This document shows, piece after piece, positions 8,776 through 18,053 of a stretch of DNA of 64,000 bases (position 1 is the stretch's first letter; each line of letters opens with the position of its first letter). This DNA is from Thiobacillus sp. UBA2597. Lineage in GTDB: Bacteria; Pseudomonadota; Gammaproteobacteria; Burkholderiales; Thiobacillaceae. Position numbers and translations under genes: made by a program. The notes under the pieces are model-generated. The model was not told the DNA's origin. It made no database searches and was given only the letters and a program-made list of their open reading frames with translations. The stretch covers positions 1-64,000 of the forward strand of contig DDKN01000001.1 in assembly GCA_002339725.1 (NCBI GenBank), given 5' to 3'.

Positions 8776-11126
8776 CCAGCCGGCGCATGCCAATAGCGCG
8801 CCTGACGCACCCGGGCGTTCACCAGTTGGATGCCGGCCGGCGTCAGGCGCACTGATACGGCGCCGTCGCGGTCGGTGCGCAATACCGCGGCCTTCATCTC
8901 GACATAACGCCGCACCACCTCGGGCTTGGGGTGGCCGAAGCGGTTGCGCTGGCCGACCGGAATCAGCACCCAGCGCGGCTGCACCGCGGCGAGGAATTCC
9001 GGCATCGACGAGGTGCCGCTGCCGTGGTGCGGCGCGATCAGCAGTTCGGCCCTGAGTCTTTGCGGCACCCGCTCCAACAGGCTCAGCTCGCCCAGCCGCT
9101 CGATGTCGGCCGGGATCAATACCGCGCCATGCGCGCTCTCGATCTTGAGCACGCAAGCGCGATCGTTGTCGCGGTAACCGCGCTGGCGATAGTGCCCCGG
9201 CGTGGGGTGCAGCAGCTCGAAGCGCACGCCATCCCACACCCACTGCTGGCCGACCAGGCATGGCCTGAATGGCGCCCGGCTGACCAGGGCCTGCCCCAGC
9301 GGGCTCACCCAATCCGCCGGCAGGGCCGCGAACGGGGCCAGCGCCCAGGCCGGCGGGTGGCTGGCGAGCAGGCTCAGGGCACCGCCGCTGTGGTCGCTGT
9401 CGTCGTGGCTGACGATGAGGCCGTCGAGGCGCTGGATGCCTTGGGCATGGAGATAGGGTGCGATGACGCGGGCGCCGGCATCCTCACCCGAGGCATAGCG
9501 CGGCCCGGTGTCGTATAATAATACATGGCCGGCCGTACGCGCCACCAGGGCCTGGCCCTGGCCCACGTCGAGCAGGTCGAGCCAGAGCTCACCCGGCGCG
9601 GGCCGCTCCAGCGGGGGGAACAGCAAAGGCAGCAGCAGCACCAGACCGAGCCAGCGCCCCGGCACGCCGCGCGGCAGCATCGCGAGCGCCGCGCCCAACA
9701 GGGCGAGCAGCACCGCCCACGCCGGGGGCGCCGCGCCATGCCAGATCGGCTGCGGCAGGCCGTCGAGCCAGATCAGCCCCTGCATGACCAGCGCGATCAC
9801 GCCGTGTGCCAGCCAGGCCAGAGCGTCCCAGGGCAATAGCGCGGCGAGCAGCACCAGCGGCACCGCGCACCAGCTGATGAGCGGAATGGCGAAGGCGTTG
9901 GCCAGGGGCGAGACGAGCGAGACCTCGTGAAAGATCAGGAGCAGCACCGGCAGCAGGGCCAGGCTCACCGCCCATTGCGCCGCAAGCCAGCCGCGCCAGG
10001 CCGCCGGCCGGCCCAGGCGCCCCTGGGCCGCGAACAGCAGGGCCGCCACCGCGCCGAAGGAAAGCCAGAAACCGGGTGACAGGGCGGCCCAGGGGTCGAT
10101 CAGCACCACTGCAAACAAGGCCAGGGCGAGCACACGCGAGGCCGCGCCGGCGCGCTCGAGCCAGAGCATGAGCGCCGCCGCGGCCAACATGTAGAGCGTG
10201 CGCTGGGCCGGGATGCCGAAGCCGGCCAGGGCGACATAGCCGAGCGCCGCCGCCAGCCCGATGAGGGCACCCGCCTTCTGCGCCGGCAGACGCAGGGCGA
10301 GCGCGGGCCGCCGGCGCCAGATGAGCTGCACCAGACCATAGGCCAGGGCGGAAAACAGGGTGACGTGCAGGCCGGAGATCGACATCAGGTGGGTCACGCC
10401 GGTGTGGCGGAACAGGGTCCACTGGGCATCGGGGATGGCGTTCTGGTCGCCCACCGCCAGGGCGACGGCGACGCCGGCATAGGGCTGGCCGGCCAGGGCC
10501 GTGGAGAGATGACGGCGGATCGCCTCGCGCGTGCGGTCGAGCGCCGCCCGCAGGGTGCCGCTGCAGTCGCTGGCCGGTGCCACGGCACCGACCAGCGTGC
10601 CGGTCGCCCGAATGTTGCGCTCCAGGAGCCAGCCTTCGTAATCGAAGCCGTGCGGGTTGACGCTGCCGTGCGGCCGCGCCAGGCGCGCCGTCAGGCGCAG
10701 GCAGTCGCCGCCGGACAGCGGTGGCAGCGGGGTCGCGTCGAGCTCAAAGCGGTTGAGCATGAGGCGCGCCGGCACCTGGGCCGCCGGCGTCAGCACCCGT
10801 TCGACCTGGAACAGGAAGCGCTCGCCGCGTCCGGTGGCCTCGGGCAGGCCGAGCACCCGACCCTGCAACTGCACATCGCGCCCCTGCCAGGCCGGGCCCA
10901 GGGCATCGGCCAGACGCAGTTCGGCACGCCAGGCGGCATAGAAGAAACCGAGGCAGAGGCCCAATCCCAACCAGCCAAGGCCCTTGAGCCAGCGCGTGTC
11001 GGCCGGCAGCCAGGCGACCAGCAGGGCCAACAGCGGCAGCCCCCACAGCCAGCGCAAATCCGGCAGCCCGGCGCGCGTCTGCAACCAGGCCGCGCCCAGG
11101 GCGAAACCTAAGGCGATGACGCGCAT
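8772..11126 (-). CDS. comEC: ComEC/Rec2-family DNA uptake channel
   Basis: A 784-residue inner-membrane protein of the competence family, which carries one DNA strand into the cytoplasm. The order is an N-terminal DUF4131/OB-like region, the competence membrane domain with LTARLARPHGSVNPHGFDYE and HLMSISGLHVTLFSALAYG followed by many helices, and a C-terminal metallo-beta-lactamase-like domain. That last domain keeps DLLDVGQGQALVART, the metal motif SHDDSDHSGG and LIAPHHGSGTSS, so it may be an active nuclease. GGGAGG lies about 15 nt before the ATG at 11126, and an in-frame TAA just upstream excludes a longer start. Other competence genes are absent from the window. Confidence 0.93.
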   Translation of the reverse strand: MRVIALGFALGAAWLQTRAGLPDLRWLWGLPLLALLVAWLPADTRWLKGLGWLGLGLCLGFFYAAWRAELRLADALGPAWQGRDVQLQGRVLGLPEATGRGERFLFQVERVLTPAAQVPARLMLNRFELDATPLPPLSGGDCLRLTARLARPHGSVNPHGFDYEGWLLERNIRATGTLVGAVAPASDCSGTLRAALDRTREAIRRHLSTALAGQPYAGVAVALAVGDQNAIPDAQWTLFRHTGVTHLMSISGLHVTLFSALAYGLVQLIWRRRPALALRLPAQKAGALIGLAAALGYVALAGFGIPAQRTLYMLAAAALMLWLERAGAASRVLALALFAVVLIDPWAALSPGFWLSFGAVAALLFAAQGRLGRPAAWRGWLAAQWAVSLALLPVLLLIFHEVSLVSPLANAFAIPLISWCAVPLVLLAALLPWDALAWLAHGVIALVMQGLIWLDGLPQPIWHGAAPPAWAVLLALLGAALAMLPRGVPGRWLGLVLLLPLLFPPLERPAPGELWLDLLDVGQGQALVARTAGHVLLYDTGPRYASGEDAGARVIAPYLHAQGIQRLDGLIVSHDDSDHSGGALSLLASHPPAWALAPFAALPADWVSPLGQALVSRAPFRPCLVGQQWVWDGVRFELLHPTPGHYRQRGYRDNDRACVLKIESAHGAVLIPADIERLGELSLLERVPQRLRAELLIAPHHGSGTSSMPEFLAAVQPRWVLIPVGQRNRFGHPKPEVVRRYVEMKAAVLRTDRDGAVSVRLTPAGIQLVNARVRQARYWHAPAG

Positions 11127-11195
11127 GTGCGGATTTTGTTAACCTCCCGTCACCGGCCCCTGTTGATCGAACGGGGCCTTGTTTCGACTGTCCCG

Positions 11196-11759
11196 ATGCC
11201 GCGCAAACACTTCAGAAAATACCTGCCGACCCACCAGGCCGTCCATGACCACCGACACCTGCGCCATCTGCGGCCCCTGCTCAGGCACCACAACCTCTGG
11301 CACTTGAACCGCAACTCGGTGGCGGGCGGCGTGGCCGCGGGCATGTTTGCCGGTCTCATCCCGGGCCCGGTACAGATGCTGGCAGGCGCCATTTTGGCCA
11401 TCATCTTCCGGGTCAACCTGCCGGTGGCCATGGTCACCACCTGGTATACCAACCCCCTCACCTGGGGCCCGCTCATCGTCGCGGCCTATGCCATCGGCTC
11501 GCTGGTGACCGGCGAACCCATGGGCAAGGTCACCCAGTTCGAATTCGACTGGCGCGGCGGCGACTGGAGCAGCTTTCTGCCCAGCCTGTATCACTGGTTT
11601 CTCAACCTGGGCGAGACCTATCTGATCGGCAGCGTCATCCTCGGGCTCATCCTGGCCGCGCTCGGCTACGGCGCGGTCCAGCTCGCCTGGCGCCTGTATT
11701 TGTTGGCCTACATTCGGCGCCGCAAACGGCGCACCCCCAAGCCGGACAGTCCGGCCTGA
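11196..11759 (+). CDS. DUF2062 membrane protein
   Basis: A 187-residue protein of the DUF2062 family. After a basic, His-rich N-terminus (MPRKHFRKYLPTHQAVHDHR) comes the family core RNSVAGGVAAGMFAGLIPG, then hydrophobic segments around VQMLAGAILAIIFRVNLPVA, WYTNPLTWGPLIVAAYAIG and YLIGSVILGLILAALGYGAV. The tail is strongly basic (IRRRKRRTP). Proteins of this type occur alone or fused to glycosyltransferases, and the function is not established. ATG 11196 is preferred over an upstream in-frame start at 11127 because the extra residues look unstructured and abut the divergent comEC start. Confidence 0.82.
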   Translation: MPRKHFRKYLPTHQAVHDHRHLRHLRPLLRHHNLWHLNRNSVAGGVAAGMFAGLIPGPVQMLAGAILAIIFRVNLPVAMVTTWYTNPLTWGPLIVAAYAIGSLVTGEPMGKVTQFEFDWRGGDWSSFLPSLYHWFLNLGETYLIGSVILGLILAALGYGAVQLAWRLYLLAYIRRRKRRTPKPDSPA

Positions 11760-11763
11760 TCGC

Positions 11764-12231
11764 TCAGCCTGAATCCGGGTCGGACAGCTGTTTGAGTTTG
11801 CCGCTCGCGATGATGGCGTGCAGCAGCTTTTCCGCATCGCCGTGGAATTGCTTGAAGCTCACGCCGACCCGGAAGGCATTGTTGGCCAAATTGCAATACA
11901 CCGCCTTGCCCACCAGTTCCAGGATGACCGGGGATTTGCCGTTGGGCTGGGGGATTTCCAGATAGACGTGATAGTCCTGCCTGATCGGCACATTGATCTC
12001 GCAGATGATGGCCGCGCCCTGGACCGAGATATTGTCGGTCTTGCCCAGGTAACGCACATTGCCGTCGCGCGGATCGACCAGGGCCGCGCGCCAGCGGGCA
12101 AGATAGCGGGCATGGGCCCGGCGCGCCTGAGCCTTGAGCGCCTGGCCATGAAAGGCGGTTTCCTCCCGCACGGCCGGCGCGGCGTTGGCCGCCTGTTCGG
12201 CCGCTGCCGGTTTATCCTCGGTCTCGCTCAC
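11764..12231 (-). CDS. PilZ-domain protein
   Basis: A 155-residue soluble protein. After an Ala/Glu-rich leader of about 30 residues it contains a PilZ-like beta-barrel: ARYLARWRAALVDPRDG, then LGKTDNISVQGAAIICEINVP (the D/NxSxxG motif of PilZ) and VGVSFKQFHGD at the end of the barrel. The usual RxxxR motif is represented only loosely by arginines in KAQARRAHARYLARWR, so cyclic-di-GMP binding is plausible but not certain. In this genome segment it could read out the c-di-GMP made or degraded by the GGDEF, EAL and HD-GYP proteins at 19399, 30051 and 45416. It is convergent with the DUF2062 gene. Confidence 0.8.
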   Translation of the reverse strand: MSETEDKPAAAEQAANAAPAVREETAFHGQALKAQARRAHARYLARWRAALVDPRDGNVRYLGKTDNISVQGAAIICEINVPIRQDYHVYLEIPQPNGKSPVILELVGKAVYCNLANNAFRVGVSFKQFHGDAEKLLHAIIASGKLKQLSDPDSG

Positions 12232-12279
12232 ATCGCTCTCCTGGAAGGACGATACAGACGCACCATAGCACTGCTGCGT

Positions 12280-12987
12280 TCAAACTGTCATCGGGGCCAA
12301 GCCGCCGTCGCTCAGTTGCAGCACCCGCTGCATGCGTCCGGCCAGAATCGGGTCGTGGGTCACCACCAAAAAGCTCACTTTATGCCGCTCGCTCAGGTCG
12401 AGCAGCAGTTGCTGGATATGCTCGGCGGTGTGGCGGTCGAGGTTGCCGGTCGGCTCGTCCATCAGCACACAGGCCGGCCGGGTGACCAGGGCGCGCGCGA
12501 TGGCGGCGCGCTGGCGCTCGCCGCCGGACAGCTCGCCCGGGCGGTGCTGCAGGCGATGGCCCAGACCCACCTCGGTCAACACCCGTTCGGCCTCGGAAAA
12601 GGCCGCCACCGGTTCCATGCGCCGGATGATGAGGGGCATGGCCGCGTTCTCCAGGGCGCTGAACTCGGGCAAAAGATGATGGAACTGATAGACGAAACCC
12701 AGCGCGCGGTTGCGCAGCTCGCCGCGGGCGACCTCGCTCAGGGCCCAGATGTCCTCGCCCTGCACCGTGACCTGGCCGGCATCGGGCCGGTCCAGCCCGC
12801 CCAGCACATGCAGGAGCGTGCTCTTGCCGGCGCCCGAGGCGCCCATCACCGCCACCCGCTCGCCCGGCTGGATCGCCAGCTCGATCCCCGACAGCACCGG
12901 CACCTCGAGCCGGCCCTGCCAGTAGCTTTTCTTCAGGCCGGTGCAGGTCAACACCGCTCCAGCGCTGAGCGCTGCCTGCTCATTCAT
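12280..12987 (-). CDS. lolD: Lipoprotein-releasing ABC transporter ATPase LolD
   Basis: A 235-residue ABC ATPase that powers release of outer-membrane lipoproteins from the inner membrane to LolA. Walker A is GASGAGKST, the Q-loop [20 protein letters not shown] is the LolD form, the signature is [15 protein letters not shown], Walker B is [12 protein letters not shown] and the switch His is in VVTHD. It overlaps the upstream permease gene by 8 bp, so the two are made together. Confidence 0.94.
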   Translation of the reverse strand: MNEQAALSAGAVLTCTGLKKSYWQGRLEVPVLSGIELAIQPGERVAVMGASGAGKSTLLHVLGGLDRPDAGQVTVQGEDIWALSEVARGELRNRALGFVYQFHHLLPEFSALENAAMPLIIRRMEPVAAFSEAERVLTEVGLGHRLQHRPGELSGGERQRAAIARALVTRPACVLMDEPTGNLDRHTAEHIQQLLLDLSERHKVSFLVVTHDPILAGRMQRVLQLSDGGLAPMTV

Positions 12988-14242
12988 ATCGGAGCGCCTC
13001 CGCCGGCTGGATGGTGGCCGCGCGCCGACTCGGGTAGAGCGTGGCCAGGAAGGACAGGATCAGGGCGACGCCGCCGATCCAGGCCACGTCGGACCAGACC
13101 AGCTTGGACGGCAATTCCGAGATGTAATAGACGTCGGCCGGGAACAGGTCCAGCCCGGCGGCCCGCTCGATCAGCGGCACCACGGTCTCGACATTGAGCG
13201 CCAGCAGCACGCCGCCGACCACGCCGAACAGGGTGCCGATCACCCCGATCAGGCTGCCCTGGACCATGAAGATCTGCATGATGCTCGCCGGGCTGGCGCC
13301 CAGGGTGCGCAGGATGGCGATGTCGGCCTGCTTGTCGGTCACCGCCATGACCAGGGTGGACACGATGTTGAATGCCGCCACCGCCACGATCAGGGTGAGG
13401 ATGATGAACATCATGCGCTTCTCGATCTGCACCGCGCGGAAGAAATTGGCATGGCTCATGGTCCAGTCGCTGATATAGAAATCGCCCCGCAGGCTGCGGG
13501 CGAATTCACGGGTCACCCAGGGCGCGCGGTCCATGTCGGCCAGCTTGACGCGCAGGCCGGACACCGCCTCGCCCAGGCGGTAGAGCCGCTGCGCGTCCTC
13601 GAGGTGGATCAGGGCCAGGCCGGCGTCGTATTCATACATGCCCATCTGGAACAGGCCGACCACGGTGAACTGCTTCATGCGCGGCAGCATGCCGGCCGGG
13701 GTGATCACGCCCTGCGGCGCGATCAGGGTCACCGCATCACCCACGTCCACGCCCAGGCTGTGCGCCAGTTCGGCACCGAGCACGATATTGAAGGCGCCGG
13801 GCTGCAGATCGGCCAGACGGCCTGCCTTCATGTGGCTGTCGAACGCCGCCACCTGCCCTTCCAGCTGCGGCAGCACGCCGCGCACCAGACCGCCCTTGGT
13901 CTCCGAACCGTAGGCGAGCAGGCCCTGGCTCAGGACATAGGGGGCAAGGCCGCGCACCTCGGGGTGCGCCTTCACCTGTTCGGCCAGCGCCGGCCAATCG
14001 GCCAAGCGGTTGTCCGGCCCGGAGATCTCCATGTGCGAGGCCACGCCCAGGATGCGGGTGCGCAGTTCCTGCTGAAAGCCGTTCATCACCGAGAGCACCA
14101 CGATCAACGCCATCACGCCCAGGGCGATGCCGATCATCGAGGTCATGGAGATGAAGGAGATGAAATGGTTGCGCCGTTTCGCCCGCGTGTAGCGCAGGCC
14201 GATCCAGAGTTCGTAGGGGCGGATCATTTCATAGCCAGCCAT
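12980..14242 (-). CDS. LolC/LolE-type lipoprotein-releasing permease
   Basis: A 420-residue inner-membrane permease of the FtsX/MacB superfamily. It has an N-terminal helix ([20 protein letters not shown]), a periplasmic domain of about 210 residues and three C-terminal helices ending in the diagnostic [18 protein letters not shown]. The N-terminal signature [22 protein letters not shown] is that of LolC/LolE. Only one permease gene is present, so the complex is probably built from two copies, as in LolF-type systems, rather than LolC plus LolE. The start is ATG 14242 or ATG 14227 (MIRPYELW); neither has a strong ribosome site. Confidence 0.92.
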   Translation of the reverse strand: MAGYEMIRPYELWIGLRYTRAKRRNHFISFISMTSMIGIALGVMALIVVLSVMNGFQQELRTRILGVASHMEISGPDNRLADWPALAEQVKAHPEVRGLAPYVLSQGLLAYGSETKGGLVRGVLPQLEGQVAAFDSHMKAGRLADLQPGAFNIVLGAELAHSLGVDVGDAVTLIAPQGVITPAGMLPRMKQFTVVGLFQMGMYEYDAGLALIHLEDAQRLYRLGEAVSGLRVKLADMDRAPWVTREFARSLRGDFYISDWTMSHANFFRAVQIEKRMMFIILTLIVAVAAFNIVSTLVMAVTDKQADIAILRTLGASPASIMQIFMVQGSLIGVIGTLFGVVGGVLLALNVETVVPLIERAAGLDLFPADVYYISELPSKLVWSDVAWIGGVALILSFLATLYPSRRAATIQPAEALRYE

Positions 14243-14262
14243 CGTGGCATGCGTGATTGCCC

Positions 14263-14359
14263 GTTTCCCTCACCCACCGCTCTGCGGCGACCTCTCCCGG
14301 CGGGAGCGGTAAGAAGGAATCCCCTCTCCCCCCGGGAGAGGGGTGGGGGTGAGGGAAAC
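14263..14359. repeat. Palindromic intergenic repeat element A
   Basis: A 97-bp element between lolC/E and the YjbQ gene. The outer arms GTTTCCCTCACCC (14263-14275) and GGGTGAGGGAAAC (14347-14359) are perfect 13-bp inverted repeats. Inside, CCCCTCTCCC and GGGAGAGGGG (14321-14343) form a 10-bp hairpin with a 3-nt loop. The composition and nested-hairpin layout are those of REP/MITE-like intergenic repeats; it could also act as a transcription or mRNA boundary. Confidence 0.8.
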
Positions 14360-14395
14360 CCCGGCATATCGAATGACGCGTTTGGGCCATTGATT

Positions 14396-14815
14396 TCATT
14401 CCCCGATCACATGCGCCGCCACCCGCCGCTGCTGCGGCGCGCGCCGGTGCTCGAACAGGTAGATGCCCTGCCAGGTGCCGAGCGCCAGGCGGCCGCCGGC
14501 GACCGGGATCGAGAGCTGGGTCTGGGTCAGGGCGGCGCGGACATGGGCCGGCATGTCGTCCGGCCCTTCCAGGGTGTGGCGGTAGATCGGATCGTGCTCC
14601 GGCACCAGACGGGACAGAAAGCGCTCGAGGTCGCCCCGCACGTCCGGATCGGCGTTTTCCTGCACCAGCAGGCTGGCCGAGGTGTGCTGCACGAACAGGG
14701 TAAGCAGGCCGGCCTGCACGCCACAGTGGGCGAGCCACTGGGACACCTGATCGGTAAAGGCATACAGCCCCTTGCCGCGGGTGTTGATATGGAACTGGCT
14801 CGTAAACTGCTGCAT
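14396..14815 (-). CDS. YjbQ-family (UPF0047) protein
   Basis: A 139-residue soluble protein covering a complete UPF0047/YjbQ fold. Conserved blocks are LFVQHTSASLLVQENADPDV (substrate pocket with the invariant His, Ser and Asn-Ala-Asp) and LALGTWQGIYLFEHR near the end. Homologues have been reported to have weak thiamine-phosphate-synthase-like activity, but the physiological function is open. ATG 14815 (MQQFTSQF) is taken as start; an upstream in-frame ATG at 14929 would run through the terminator hairpin of the next gene. Confidence 0.9.
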   Translation of the reverse strand: MQQFTSQFHINTRGKGLYAFTDQVSQWLAHCGVQAGLLTLFVQHTSASLLVQENADPDVRGDLERFLSRLVPEHDPIYRHTLEGPDDMPAHVRAALTQTQLSIPVAGGRLALGTWQGIYLFEHRRAPQQRRVAAHVIGE

Positions 14816-14841
14816 GGTGGGATTGTAACTGGACTCAACAC

Positions 14842-14866
14842 AAAAAAAGCCGGCCGCAGCCGGCTT
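14842..14866 (-). terminator. Rho-independent terminator after the DUF2189 gene
   Basis: On the minus strand an 8-bp stem (AAGCCGGC/GCCGGCTT, loop of 4) is followed directly by a run of seven T. It lies 20 bp beyond the DUF2189 stop and separates that gene from the YjbQ gene. Confidence 0.88.
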
Positions 14867-14885
14867 GCTCAAGGCGCGGGTGCGC

Positions 14886-15668
14886 TCATCCGGCCTGGAC
14901 CAGATCGCGATAGGCGTGCCAGCTGGCATGGCCGAGCAGCGGGAAGATGATGACCATGCCGACGAACAGGGTGGCGATACCGATGGCCGCCAGTATCACG
15001 ATGAGCGCGGCCCAGAGCAGCATGACCGCCGGATTCTGGCGCACCACGGTCAGGCTGGTGATCACGGCGGTGACCACGTCGACCTTGCGGTCCATCATCA
15101 TGGGCAGGGAGACGACGCTGATGGCGAACACCAAGGCGGCCAGCAGCGCACCGAAGCCGATATAGGCGGCGACAAACTGCCAGTGCTCGGCGACCCAGAG
15201 CACGTTGAAGCTGAACGGGCCCAGGCTCACCACATCACCCCGCAGCATGAGGGCGACCAGGATGGCGGAGAGGCGCTCCCAGCCGCTCAGGATGAAGGCC
15301 AGCAGCAGGCCAAACAGACCGATCGAAGCCGCGTTGTTGCGGATGCAGGAGAACACCTTGTCCTCGCCGGCCGCCTTCCTGTCCTCCAGCTTGCAGGAGA
15401 TGCCATAAAAGCCGATGGCCAGGAATGGCGCGATCAGCAGGAAGCCCGCAGTCAAGGCCATGGCCAAATGGCTTTTATAGAGGAAATGGCTGACGATGGC
15501 GTAGCCGAACAGCGAGAACACCATGCCCAGGGTCAGGGAAAGCGGCCAGTTGCGGCCGAAATCGGTGAGACCCGCGCGCAACCAGGCAAAGGGATGTGAC
15601 CAGGACACGCGATAGACGCAGGGCAGTTCGATGTGCTGACTGGTGGGACAGACTTCGGTGCGACTCAT
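14886..15668 (-). CDS. DUF2189 integral membrane protein
   Basis: A 260-residue membrane protein of the DUF2189 family, common in alpha- and betaproteobacteria. Recognisable are the N-terminal WSHPFAWLRAGLTDFGRNW, the conserved LLIAPFLAIGFYGISCKLEDRKAAGED and the late SLPMMMDRKVDVVTAVITS. Around six membrane helices are predicted. Function is unknown; some relatives lie beside cytochrome oxidase or sulfur-oxidation genes, which is not the case here. GGAGG sits 6 nt before ATG 15668, which decides this start against an upstream in-frame ATG at 15704. Confidence 0.88.
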   Translation of the reverse strand: MSRTEVCPTSQHIELPCVYRVSWSHPFAWLRAGLTDFGRNWPLSLTLGMVFSLFGYAIVSHFLYKSHLAMALTAGFLLIAPFLAIGFYGISCKLEDRKAAGEDKVFSCIRNNAASIGLFGLLLAFILSGWERLSAILVALMLRGDVVSLGPFSFNVLWVAEHWQFVAAYIGFGALLAALVFAISVVSLPMMMDRKVDVVTAVITSLTVVRQNPAVMLLWAALIVILAAIGIATLFVGMVIIFPLLGHASWHAYRDLVQAG

Positions 15669-15750
15669 GACATGCCTCCTCGACGGTTGGGGTGAAAATT
15701 CCACCCGAGTAATGCCTATTGGTATGACTTCAGCTTAATCGTGGAATCGC

Positions 15751-15769
15751 CCCGGGTGCAACACCCGGG
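15751..15769. other. GC-rich hairpin in the divergent DUF2189/transaldolase gap
   Basis: CCCGGGTG and CACCCGGG form a perfect 8-bp stem with loop CAA, about 100 bp before the transaldolase start. There is no T run, so it is more likely a protein-binding dyad or a structured leader than a terminator. A TAGAAT hexamer at 15804-15809 could be a -10 for the transaldolase gene, without a clear -35. Confidence 0.45.
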
Positions 15770-15871
15770 CCCGGTATGTCCCTACCAAGTGAACCGGCTC
15801 GATTAGAATGGCTCAAACACATCGTGCGTGGCGGCCGCCCTGGCCAGCCACATCATGACAAGGAAGCAACC

Positions 15872-16948
15872 ATGACCACGTATGCCGAATACAAGCGCCT
15901 GGGCCAGAGTCTTTGGCTCGACAACCTCTCGCGCAGCCTGCTCAAGGAGGGCGGCCTGGCCCGTTACATCGAGGCGGGGGTGAGCGGGGTCACCTCCAAC
16001 CCCACCATCTTCCACAAGGCGGTCAGTGAAAGCCCCTATTACCGCGAGGAGCTGAACCGGCTGAAGGCCAGCGAGCCGGACCCGGAAAAACGTTACGAGG
16101 CCCTGGTGATCGAGGACATCCGCGCCGCCTGCGACCTGCTGCGCCCGGTGCATGAGGCCAGTGCCGGCGATGACGGCTATGTCAGCCTGGAGGTCGCCCC
16201 GCGCCTGGCGCACGACAGCGCCGCCACCGTGGCGGAGGCCAAACGCCTGACGGCCCTGGTCGGGCGCGACAATCTGCTGATCAAGGTGCCGGCCACCCCG
16301 GCTGGCGTGGCCGCCTTCGAGCAGCTCACCGCCGAGGGCTATCGGCTCAACATCACCCTGCTGTTTTCCCTGGACCAGACCCGGCGCGTGTTCGAGGCCT
16401 ATCTGCGCGGGGCGCACGCCTGGCTGGCCCGGGGCGGCGATGCCAAACGCCTGAAAGCGGTGGCCAGTTTGTTCCTGTCCCGGGTCGACACCCTGGCCGA
16501 CCAGCGGCTGGAGGCCATCGGCAGCGCCGAGGCCCTGGCCTTGCGCGGCAAGAGCGCAGTGGCCATGGCCAAGATGGCCTATCACCATTACCAGGCCCTG
16601 TTCCACGGCCCCGCCTTCGCCGAGCTCAAGCAGCATGGGGTGCGGCCGCAATATCTGCTCTGGGCCAGCACCGGCACCAAGAACCCCGCCTACAGCGATC
16701 TGCACTACGTCGAGCCCCTGGTCGGACCGGAGACCATCAACACCCTGCCGGACAAGACCCTGCTCGCCGTGGCGGACCACGGCCATCCCCAGCCCACACT
16801 GACCCAGGGCCTGGCCGAGGCAGAGGTCCATCTCGCCCGGCTCGAGGCGCTCGGCATCGCGCCCGAACCGCTGGGCGAGCAACTGCAGGTCGAGGGCCTG
16901 CGCCTGTTCAGCCAATCCTTCGACCAGCTGATCGACCTGATGCGCTGA
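15872..16948 (+). CDS. tal: Transaldolase
   Basis: A 358-residue cytoplasmic enzyme transferring the dihydroxyacetone unit between sedoheptulose-7-phosphate and glyceraldehyde-3-phosphate in the non-oxidative pentose-phosphate pathway. The N-terminal GQSLWLDNLSRSLL and GVSGVTSNPTIFHKAV are classic transaldolase signature 1. The Schiff-base lysine sits in NLLIKVPATPAGVAAFEQL, and NITLLFSLDQ and LWASTGTKNPAYSDLHYVE complete the barrel. Length and motifs match the TalB/TAL type found beside glucose-6-phosphate isomerase in some genomes. AAGGAAGC lies before ATG 15872; an in-frame ATG at 15776 would add 32 residues without family similarity. Confidence 0.96.
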   Translation: MTTYAEYKRLGQSLWLDNLSRSLLKEGGLARYIEAGVSGVTSNPTIFHKAVSESPYYREELNRLKASEPDPEKRYEALVIEDIRAACDLLRPVHEASAGDDGYVSLEVAPRLAHDSAATVAEAKRLTALVGRDNLLIKVPATPAGVAAFEQLTAEGYRLNITLLFSLDQTRRVFEAYLRGAHAWLARGGDAKRLKAVASLFLSRVDTLADQRLEAIGSAEALALRGKSAVAMAKMAYHHYQALFHGPAFAELKQHGVRPQYLLWASTGTKNPAYSDLHYVEPLVGPETINTLPDKTLLAVADHGHPQPTLTQGLAEAEVHLARLEALGIAPEPLGEQLQVEGLRLFSQSFDQLIDLMR

Positions 16949-16975
16949 CCGCGCTGCAAGACCCGAGGCATTCCC

Positions 16976-17902
16976 TTGGCGGCCATGCTGCACCTCATCC
17001 TGCCCACGCGATCGAGCCTGCGCGCTGCGGACCTGCCGCCCGCCCTGGCCGCCCTGCTGGCGCGCGGCGCGGCCGATCCGGCGCCGGCAGACAGCCTGGC
17101 GCAGGCCCTGTGCCGCGCCACGCGCATCGACCCCTGTCCGCTTGCCGCCCTTTCGCTGCTGGAAGAGGGCGGCACGCCGGGCGATGCCTATTGGCTGCGG
17201 GCCGACCCGGTGTATCTGCATCTGAACATCGACCAACTGGTGCTGACCGACCCGCGCGACCTGGCCCTGACGGCCGACGCGGCCAAGGCGCTGTGCGCCA
17301 GTCTCAACGCGCATTTTCGCGCCGACGGCCTGGAGCTGCTGGCGCCGGCCCCAGACCGCTGGTATCTGCGGCTGGAACGGGAACCGGCCCTTCACACCAC
17401 GGCGCTTGGCCGGGTCATCGGTCAGGGCATCCAGCCGCATCTGCCCAGCGGCCCCGAGGCCGCGCGCTGGCGCAGCATCATGAACGAGGCCCAGATGCTG
17501 CTGTTCGAGCATCCGGTCAACCAGGCCCGGGAAGCCGAGGGCCTGCCACCGGTCAACAGCCTTTGGTTCTGGGGCGGCGGTTTTCTGCGCGCACTCGAGC
17601 CAACGCGCGCTGTGAGGCTTTATGGCCCGCCGCTTCCGGGTGCCGCCCCCCTGCCCGCGACGCTGGATGAACTCGACCCCGCCCGCGAGGCGGTCGTGGT
17701 GCTCGAGGGGCTGCGCGGCCTGAGCGGCACGGCGCTGGCAGCGCAACTTTTGCGCTACGAGACGGCCTGGTTCGCCCCGGCCCTGGCGGCGCTCAAAAGC
17801 CGGCGGCTGGCCGGCCTCACGCTCTACCTCACCGGCGATCAGCCGGCCCAGCATTACCTGCGCCCCCGGCACGCCTGGCGCTTCTGGCGCCGAGCCCAAT
17901 AG
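16976..17902 (+). CDS. RpfE-type / COG4255 conserved protein
   Basis: A 308-residue soluble protein of a beta- and gammaproteobacterial family variously labelled RpfE-type regulatory protein or cofactor-independent phosphoglycerate-mutase-like. The best landmarks are YWLRADPVYLHLNIDQLVL and MNEAQMLLFEHPVNQAREA, then LPPVNSLWFWGGGFL. None of the metal-binding motifs of true iPGM can be identified with confidence, so an enzymatic role is unproven. Two starts are possible: TTG 16976, preceded at 7 nt by GAGG, and ATG 16985 (MLHLILP), poorly placed for that site; I list the longer form. It follows transaldolase by 27 bp and is probably co-transcribed. Confidence 0.72.
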   Translation: MAAMLHLILPTRSSLRAADLPPALAALLARGAADPAPADSLAQALCRATRIDPCPLAALSLLEEGGTPGDAYWLRADPVYLHLNIDQLVLTDPRDLALTADAAKALCASLNAHFRADGLELLAPAPDRWYLRLEREPALHTTALGRVIGQGIQPHLPSGPEAARWRSIMNEAQMLLFEHPVNQAREAEGLPPVNSLWFWGGGFLRALEPTRAVRLYGPPLPGAAPLPATLDELDPAREAVVVLEGLRGLSGTALAAQLLRYETAWFAPALAALKSRRLAGLTLYLTGDQPAQHYLRPRHAWRFWRRAQ

Positions 17903-17958
17903 CGAATGCCGGCCGGCGGCTGGTTTCCTTCGGCCGCGCGCCCTGATACAAACGAACC

Positions 17959-17978
17959 ATATAAGAATTTTCTTATAT
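17959..17978. promoter_or_regulatory. A+T-rich perfect palindrome, possible repressor operator for the rhodanese gene
   Basis: ATATAAGAATTTTCTTATAT is a 9-bp inverted repeat with a 2-nt centre, an A+T island in G+C-rich surroundings, 76 bp before the rhodanese ATG. The form resembles operators of ArsR/SmtB-family sulfide or persulfide sensors (BigR/SqrR group), which control rhodanese and sulfur-oxidation genes; that regulator assignment is inference. TATAAG or TATATT within it could double as -10 sequences. Confidence 0.6.
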
Positions 17979-18053
17979 TCTTGTATTCTGCTTTTGCCTG
18001 GCGCCTCGCCGTCGATCCAAGGTGCCATCCAATCAACGATTCGAAAGGGATCC

